Made by a program: the position numbers and the translations under genes. The notes under the pieces were generated by a model. That model was not told where the DNA came from and made no database searches. It saw only the letters and a list, made by a program, of their open reading frames with translations. A stretch of 6,238 nt of DNA from Thermomicrobiaceae bacterium (lineage in GTDB: Bacteria; Chloroflexota; Chloroflexia; Thermomicrobiales; Thermomicrobiaceae), in the NCBI GenBank assembly GCA_007124395.1, contig SLFF01000367.1, forward strand, positions 1 through 6,238, given 5' to 3'. The first letter of the stretch is position 1; the number at the start of each line of letters is the position of its first letter. This document shows, piece after piece, positions 1 through 3,944 of the stretch.

Positions 1-939
1 AATCCGGCGTACCTGTGGTGGAACGGCAAGCAGATGCCGTGGGAAGATGCCACGATCCATGTGACCGATATCGGCTGGTCGACGGTCGGCGCGATCTTCG
101 AAGGAATTCGTGCCTACTGGAACGAAGATGACCAGGAAGCCTATGTTTTCCGGCTTCCGGAGCACATGAAGCGCTTCGAAGAGTCGATGAAACTGGTCCG
201 ACTGAAGCAGGACTACACGGTGGAGCAGCTCAACGACGCGATGCTGGAGCTGATCCGGGCCAACGATCATCGAGAAGATATCTACATTCGCCCGCTGGCA
301 TATCGGGCCGGTGGCGGTGGTGGCGGCTTCAGTAGCTACCACTCCGAGGCTGGTATTCTGATCAACACCAGTTCCCGACCAACGCACCTGATGACCGGCA
401 TGAAGCAGGATGCCTGTGTCAGCTCGTGGACACGCATCAGCGACAACGTGATGCCACCACGGGTGAAGAACATCTCCAACTACCGGAACAGCCAGCTGGC
501 GACGATTGAGGCGAACATCAACGGCTATGATGTGCCGCTCTTCCTGAATGACCACGGCAAGATCTCCGAGGGTGCGGCTGCCTGTATCGTGATGATTCGC
601 GATGGCAAGGCAGTCACGCCAGGCGTCACCGAGAGCATTCTCGAGAGCATCACCCGCGATGCGATTATCCAGATGCTGCGGGATGACCTGGGGATGGAAG
701 TCGAAGAGCGACCGGTTGATCGAACCGAGCTCTACATCGCTGACGAAGCGTTTCTCTGCGGCACGGCTGCCGAGATTACCCCAGTGGTGTCGGTCGATCG
801 CTACTCGCTTGGCGATGGCGAGATCGGGCCGGTTACCCGGCAGCTGGATGAGCTGTTCCTCGGCGTGCTGCGGGGAACCGATCCCCGTCACGCAGACTGG
901 CGAACGCCGGTTGGCCTGAAGCAGTTGAGCCGGGCGTAG
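1..939 (+). CDS. ilvE: Branched-chain amino acid aminotransferase-like protein, fold type IV PLP enzyme (5' end missing)
   Basis: This gene is open from the first base (visible protein begins NPAYLWWNGKQ) to a TAG stop; 312 residues are visible, and only about 5-20 N-terminal residues should be missing by comparison with the usual ~300-residue family. The family transfers the amino group between branched-chain amino acids and 2-oxoglutarate in the cytoplasm. Seen, in window numbering: FEGIRAY at 33-39, YIRP near 98-101, the probable PLP-lysine K156 in the segment VKNISNYRNSQLA, SEG at 189-191 (the Glu that contacts the cofactor ring), and GTAAEITPV starting at 254. Odd points: a run of six glycines (104-109) stands where canonical enzymes have a GxxGMGVNP-type loop. 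The W-G-A-Y substrate loop is replaced by SSRPTHLMTG, and the usual GEN after the SEG motif reads AAACI. The fold assignment is firm; the substrate is less sure, and another L-amino acid is possible. No + strand neighbour follows; transcription should end at the hairpin at 1039-1070. Confidence 0.85.
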   Translation, partial: NPAYLWWNGKQMPWEDATIHVTDIGWSTVGAIFEGIRAYWNEDDQEAYVFRLPEHMKRFEESMKLVRLKQDYTVEQLNDAMLELIRANDHREDIYIRPLAYRAGGGGGGFSSYHSEAGILINTSSRPTHLMTGMKQDACVSSWTRISDNVMPPRVKNISNYRNSQLATIEANINGYDVPLFLNDHGKISEGAAACIVMIRDGKAVTPGVTESILESITRDAIIQMLRDDLGMEVEERPVDRTELYIADEAFLCGTAAEITPVVSVDRYSLGDGEIGPVTRQLDELFLGVLRGTDPRHADWRTPVGLKQLSRA

Positions 940-949
940 AGGTCCTAGG

Positions 950-988
950 CCCTCACCCCCGGCCCCTCTCCCAAATCTGGGAGAGGGG
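950..988. repeat. REP-like extragenic palindromic element
   Basis: A C-rich lead (CCCTCACCCCC, 950-960) is followed by a perfect 11-bp inverted repeat, CCCCTCTCCCA at 963-973 and TGGGAGAGGGG at 978-988, with the 4-nt loop AATC. It sits 10 bp after the stop of the aminotransferase gene and no T-run follows it, so it is a poor intrinsic terminator. The layout (CCCTCACCCC lead plus CCCCTCTCCC/GGGAGAGGGG arms) resembles dispersed extragenic palindromes I recall from several bacterial phyla. Only one copy lies in this window, so the repeat status is inferred from that resemblance. Confidence 0.6.
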
Positions 989-1038
989 AGGAACTACACT
1001 ATTCCAATGTGGGGTCCGACACGAACAACCGAGTAACG

Positions 1039-1070
1039 AAAGCGGGCTGGCCCTGTGCCAGCCCGCTTTT
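1039..1070. terminator. Bidirectional intrinsic terminator between convergent genes
   Basis: A perfect 12-bp inverted repeat, AAAGCGGGCTGG (1039-1050) and CCAGCCCGCTTT (1058-1069), encloses a 7-nt loop. It ends in TTTT on the + strand and in AAA at the other flank, which gives a short U-run when read from the - strand. It lies 99 bp after the stop of the + strand aminotransferase and 18 bp beyond the stop of the - strand aminotransferase, so one hairpin can serve both transcripts. The U-tracts are short, but the GC-rich stem is very stable. Confidence 0.85.
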
Positions 1071-1088
1071 GGTACCCGGGAATTCGTC

Positions 1089-2456
1089 TTAGGAGAAGAT
1101 ACCTTCTTCGCGCATTCGGGCGACCGTCTTCTTGAATGCTTCGATGGTCTCATCGATCTCCTGCTCGGTGTGGACACTGCTTACCAGCCCGCCACCGTGG
1201 AAGAGATCAATGCCGTTGAGCAACATACCCTGATAGAGGGCGTTGTCGTACTTGGCGTCGGAACCCGTCTTCAGGCGGACGTGTGAGACGCCTTCGGGAA
1301 TGTGGATGTCTCCGCCATTCTGGTTCTGGCAGCTCTCCCCAAGAACGATGTGGAAGACCGAGCTCTCGCCCCAGACGAATCCCGGTACGTTCTCATCGAC
1401 CAGCACCTTGTTGAACCCGGATCGCAGGCGAGCAGCCATGTCGTCGGCATGCTTCTGCACGCGTGGGTTGGCGGCCATCTGCAGACAGGTGGCGCCGGCA
1501 ACGGCCGAGAGCGGGTTGGCGTTGTAAGTGCCCGGGTGGCTGACCTTCTTCTCCGCGTTCCAGTTCGGCTCATCCTTGAAGGCGAGCAGTTCCATAATGT
1601 CGCTGCGTCCGCCAACTGCACCACCTGGCAGACCACCGGCGACGATCTTGGCCATTGTGGTCATATCCGGTGTGACGCCTTCGGATTCCTGCTTGCCGCC
1701 CGGGGCCCAGCGGAACCCGGTGATGACCTCGTCGAAGATCAGCACGGTGTCGTGCTTCGTGGTGATCTCACGCAGCTGCTTCAGGAAGCCATCCGGGAAC
1801 GGGATCGAGGCCCAGGATGCGCCACTTGGTTCGAGAATCACCGCTGCAATCTCTCCAGTGGCGATCTGCTGTTCGACGAAATCGATATCGTTGACTGGTG
1901 CCACGACGACGGTATCCAGCACGGCCTTCGGAATGCCGGGGATCACTCGATTGAACGGAGCCTGCTCACCGGCCATCGCATAGTCATGCCAGCCGTGGAA
2001 GTGGCCCGCGAATTTCAGGATCTTGTCTCGACCGGTGAATGCCCGGGCAAGACGCATCGCCATCATGGTTGCTTCGGTACCGGAAGAGGTGAACTCCACC
2101 CGGTCGACCGATGGAACGATCTGCTTGATTCGCTCGCCCCACTCGATCTCCAGTTCGTGCCCGGCGCCGTAGTGGGTGCCGCGGGTCATCTGCTGGTTGA
2201 CGGCGTCGATGATTTCACCATGACCATGCCCGAACAGCAGCGAGCCATGCCCCATCACGTAATCGATCAACTCATGGCCGTCAGCGTCCCATTTCCGGGA
2301 GCCCGTTGCGTTCTCGATGTAGAGCGGGAAGGGCTTCATGAAGCGAACATCATGCGTCACGCCACCGGCGATCGCCTCGACGGCCCGGCGATACTGTGTT
2401 TCTGACTTCTTGAACGCCTGGATGAATTCTTTCTCGATTGTCTGTCCGGCTGTCAT
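1089..2456 (-). CDS. Class III aminotransferase, HemL-like (fold type I PLP enzyme), substrate unknown
   Basis: A complete protein of 455 residues, slightly longer than the ~430 of HemL. Class III aminotransferases move an amino group using PLP in the cytoplasm. Seen: a WDADGHELIDYV segment near 56-67; SSGTEAT (124-130), which cups the cofactor phosphate; HGWHDYA (154-160); ILEP (207-210); FDEV (241-244), whose D242 should pair with the pyridine nitrogen; and the probable Schiff-base lysine K270 in MAKIVAGGLPGGAVGG. True glutamate-1-semialdehyde aminomutases carry HGHAD followed by a glycine/serine-rich LLVxAGSG segment. Here this reads HGWHDYAMAGEQAPFN, so the hemL name that homology transfer would give is doubtful. 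The ATG at 2456 is chosen because a strong GGAGGAG site precedes it by 8 nt. The reading frame stays open upstream to 2663, but that part has no family similarity and covers the control region. The gene is divergent from the dcyD-type gene and convergent with the ilvE-like gene. A palindromic operator candidate lies 30 nt upstream. Confidence 0.88.
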   Translation of the reverse strand: MTAGQTIEKEFIQAFKKSETQYRRAVEAIAGGVTHDVRFMKPFPLYIENATGSRKWDADGHELIDYVMGHGSLLFGHGHGEIIDAVNQQMTRGTHYGAGHELEIEWGERIKQIVPSVDRVEFTSSGTEATMMAMRLARAFTGRDKILKFAGHFHGWHDYAMAGEQAPFNRVIPGIPKAVLDTVVVAPVNDIDFVEQQIATGEIAAVILEPSGASWASIPFPDGFLKQLREITTKHDTVLIFDEVITGFRWAPGGKQESEGVTPDMTTMAKIVAGGLPGGAVGGRSDIMELLAFKDEPNWNAEKKVSHPGTYNANPLSAVAGATCLQMAANPRVQKHADDMAARLRSGFNKVLVDENVPGFVWGESSVFHIVLGESCQNQNGGDIHIPEGVSHVRLKTGSDAKYDNALYQGMLLNGIDLFHGGGLVSSVHTEQEIDETIEAFKKTVARMREEGIFS

Positions 2457-2464
2457 ATCTGTGG

Positions 2465-2471
2465 CTCCTCC
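2465..2471 (-). promoter_or_regulatory. Ribosome binding site of the HemL-like aminotransferase
   Basis: Read on the - strand, this is GGAGGAG, 8 nt before the ATG at 2456-2454. It is the strongest Shine-Dalgarno match in the window. It decides the start, ruling out the upstream in-frame codons in the open extension to 2663. Confidence 0.85.
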
Positions 2472-2486
2472 CTGGGTCCGCATCTG

Positions 2487-2510
2487 CTTCCGGGAAACGT
2501 TTCCGGGAAG
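2487..2510. promoter_or_regulatory. Near-perfect 24-bp palindrome, LacI-type operator candidate
   Basis: The centre, GGAAACGTTTCC (2493-2504), is a perfect 12-bp palindrome. The symmetry extends to 24 bp, from CTTCC at the left to GGAAG at the right, with a single mismatched pair (2492 and 2505). A central CG flanked by A-rich and T-rich arms is the usual pattern of LacI/CcpA-family operators. A second, looser copy, GGGAAGCGTTCC (2505-2516), abuts the GGGAAACGTTTCC of the first (2492-2504). The site lies 30-54 nt before the start of the - strand aminotransferase, where a bound repressor would block its promoter or early elongation. No regulator gene is visible, so the binding family is inferred from symmetry alone. 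Confidence 0.6.
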
Positions 2511-2516
2511 CGTTCC

Positions 2517-2544
2517 ATGATCGTGGCATAGCGATTTTGACCAA
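2517..2544 (-). promoter_or_regulatory. Possible sigma70-type promoter of the HemL-like aminotransferase (weak)
   Basis: On the - strand, TTGGTC (2544-2539) and GATCAT (2522-2517) are separated by 16 bp. The matches to consensus are only 3/6 and 4/6. The placement is attractive because the start point would fall near 2510, at the edge of the palindrome. An alternative is the better -10 TATACT (2581-2576), but it has no convincing -35 and would put the palindrome about 60-80 nt downstream of the start. Confidence 0.25.
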
Positions 2545-2617
2545 CCCCTGCTCCGGGGCTGTATCCTTACCCGCAAGTATAACGCCGATTCCGGATCAAC
2601 GGGGCAAAATATCCGCG

Positions 2618-2645
2618 TTGACAGGGTGGGTGACTGGTGTAGGGT
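2618..2645 (+). promoter_or_regulatory. Sigma70-type promoter of the dcyD-type/priA operon
   Basis: A perfect -35 TTGACA (2618-2623) is followed after 16 bp by TAGGGT (2640-2645), which keeps the three most conserved -10 positions (T, A and final T). Transcription would begin around 2652, giving a leader of about 40 nt before the ATG at 2693. No internal promoter was evident in the short gene junctions downstream, so this is the best candidate for driving the whole operon including priA. Confidence 0.5.
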
Positions 2646-2652
2646 ATGCCGT

Positions 2653-2664
2653 GATGACGTCATC
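2653..2664. promoter_or_regulatory. Perfect 12-bp palindrome at the predicted transcription start, operator candidate
   Basis: GATGACGTCATC is a perfect palindrome lying 7 bp after the predicted -10, covering roughly +1 to +12. That is a classic repressor position. Its centre, ACGT, is the same as in the palindrome at 2493-2504, but the arms differ. The regulator family cannot be told from the site. Confidence 0.45.
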
Positions 2665-2680
2665 CCTCTGGATTATGAAT

Positions 2681-2686
2681 GGAGAA
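2681..2686 (+). promoter_or_regulatory. Ribosome binding site of the D-cysteine desulfhydrase-type gene
   Basis: GGAGAA lies 6 nt before the ATG at 2693. It favours this start over the in-frame ATG at 2675, which lies upstream of the site, and over the open extension back to 2438, which would run into the divergent gene. Confidence 0.75.
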
Positions 2687-2692
2687 CGAAGA

Positions 2693-3709
2693 ATGAAACT
2701 TGGAACGCTGCCGAAGTTTCCGCTGGCACATTTGCCGACGCCGTTGACCGTGGCCCGGAATCTCTCCGCAGCACTTGGCGGGCCCGAGATCATGGTCAAG
2801 CGGGATGATCTGACCGGCCTGGCGCTGGGCGGTAACAAGACGCGCAAGCTGGAATATCTGATTGCTGATGCCCAGGCGCAGGGTGCAACCCATGTCATTA
2901 CCGTGGGTGCGGCCCAATCCAACCACTGCCGTCAGACTGCAGCAGCGGCCCGTGTGGCGGGTCTGAACTGTGTGCTGGTGATGAACGCATCGAGCGAAGA
3001 TCCGGATATTCAGGGAAACCTGCTGCTCGATCACATTCTCGGAGCCGAGACGCGCATCGTGACCGATAAGGCCGCGCGTCAGCCGATGACGATTCAGGTC
3101 GCCGAGGAACTGCGGGCTCAGGGCTATGTGCCCTACCAGATCCCGGGCGGCGGCTCGAACGCGATCGGTTCCTCCGCCTATGTTGCGGCGACCTATGAGT
3201 TGATGGCGCAACTGGTCGAATCAGGGGCAAGCCCGACCCGGCTCTACACCACCAGCAGTGCTTCTGGCGGGACGCATGCCGGCCTGGCGCTCGGGGCCAA
3301 GCTGGCCGGAGTTCCCTACTCCGTGCATGGGGTGTCGATCGAAGGCCGCGCCGATCACCTGAAGAAGACGGTCATTACCCCGCTTGCGAACCAGACCGCC
3401 GAATATCTGGGACTCGATGTCCGGCTCAGTGAAGATGAAGTAATCATCCACGATGCCTATACCGGCCCGGCCTACGGGGTAGCCACCGAGGAATGTCTGG
3501 AAGCGATCCGGCTCTGCGCCCGGACCGAAGCGTTGCTGCTCGATCCGGTCTATACGGCCAAGACGATGGCTGGCCTGATCGATCACATCCGGACGGGTGA
3601 GATCGGCGCGGACGAGACGGTGATGTTCCTGCATACTGGTGGCGTGCCGGCAGTCTTCGCCGATACGGCTTCGATTATTCCGGCGATGCAGGCAGCGAGC
3701 GCTTCCTGA
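2693..3709 (+). CDS. dcyD: D-cysteine desulfhydrase / L-cysteate sulfo-lyase-type PLP enzyme (ACC deaminase family, fold type II)
   Basis: A complete protein of 338 residues, the normal length for the family. Members cleave D-cysteine to pyruvate, sulfide and ammonia, or L-cysteate to pyruvate, sulfite and ammonia, or open the ring of ACC. Seen: K49 in GGNKTRKLE is the PLP lysine; AAQSNH (73-78) supplies the conserved serine S76; a TSSASGGTHAG loop (187-197) is placed to bind the cofactor phosphate; DPVYTAK (284-290) and HTGG (314-317) line the active site. ACC deaminases carry Glu after the DPVY tyrosine and Leu in the later loop. Here these are T288 and T315, the pattern of D-cysteine desulfhydrases, so ACC deaminase activity is unlikely. 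Cysteate lyase cannot be excluded. The gene heads an operon with a small membrane protein 1 nt downstream and then priA, behind a TTGACA promoter and a palindromic operator candidate. Confidence 0.85.
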   Translation: MKLGTLPKFPLAHLPTPLTVARNLSAALGGPEIMVKRDDLTGLALGGNKTRKLEYLIADAQAQGATHVITVGAAQSNHCRQTAAAARVAGLNCVLVMNASSEDPDIQGNLLLDHILGAETRIVTDKAARQPMTIQVAEELRAQGYVPYQIPGGGSNAIGSSAYVAATYELMAQLVESGASPTRLYTTSSASGGTHAGLALGAKLAGVPYSVHGVSIEGRADHLKKTVITPLANQTAEYLGLDVRLSEDEVIIHDAYTGPAYGVATEECLEAIRLCARTEALLLDPVYTAKTMAGLIDHIRTGEIGADETVMFLHTGGVPAVFADTASIIPAMQAASAS

Positions 3710-3710
3710 G

Positions 3711-3944
3711 ATGCTTCGTGATCCGGAGACACGGCGAAAACTCGCCCTGTTCGGAATTGTTCTCGGGGTGATCGGCTCCATCGGCGTCATCTGGTCGGTT
3801 GCGGCCGGTGGCGCCGAGCTCTGGTCGCTGATCATCCTGATTCCGGTGTTTGCGGTGATTTCCCGACTGGGTCGACTGGTCGGGCAGATTACCGAGAAGC
3901 AGGTCAATGAGCGTCGCGAAAAACGGCGTGATCCGGATCGCTAG
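3711..3944 (+). CDS. Small two-helix membrane protein, unknown function
   Basis: I do not recognise this 77-residue protein. It has a basic N-terminus (RDPETRRK), a first hydrophobic helix at about 11-30, a short AGGAE turn, a second helix at about 36-51, and a strongly basic tail (NERREKRRDPDR). By the positive-inside rule both ends should face the cytoplasm, making an inner-membrane hairpin. The ATG at 3711 follows the upstream stop by a single base, and its TAG stop shares its G with a GTG start of priA. There is no clear Shine-Dalgarno site, so translation is probably coupled to the preceding gene. An upstream in-frame ATG at 3639 lies inside the dcyD-type gene and would add residues out of frame with it; I reject that start. 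The gene is real on grounds of spacing, composition and membrane pattern, but nothing indicates a function. Confidence 0.75.
   Translation: MLRDPETRRKLALFGIVLGVIGSIGVIWSVAAGGAELWSLIILIPVFAVISRLGRLVGQITEKQVNERREKRRDPDR

Noticed and set aside
1071..1085. GGTACCCGGGAATTC, which joins KpnI, SmaI and EcoRI sites like a plasmid polylinker
   Set aside because: It sits between a natural terminator and an intact stop codon with sensible genes on both sides, and there is no further vector sequence. Overlapping six-base palindromes can arise by chance; a cloning or assembly junction is possible but not supported.
1302..2405. A 367-codon open frame on the + strand opposite the HemL-like aminotransferase
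   Set aside because: The - strand frame has full family motifs. The opposite frame shows no recognisable domain and is explained by codon bias of the real gene.
2515..2526. CCATGATCGTGG, a 12-bp imperfect palindrome next to the LacI-type site
   Set aside because: One mismatched pair and low complexity make it much weaker than its two perfect neighbours; it is expected by chance.
2457..2663. N-terminal extension of the - strand aminotransferase to an ATG at 2663
   Set aside because: A strong Shine-Dalgarno site precedes the ATG at 2456, the family N-terminus begins after it, and the extension covers the promoter region of the divergent operon.
2438..2692. N-terminal extension of the dcyD-type gene to an ATG at 2438
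   Set aside because: The extension overlaps the divergent gene, has no family similarity, and the GGAGAA site points to 2693.
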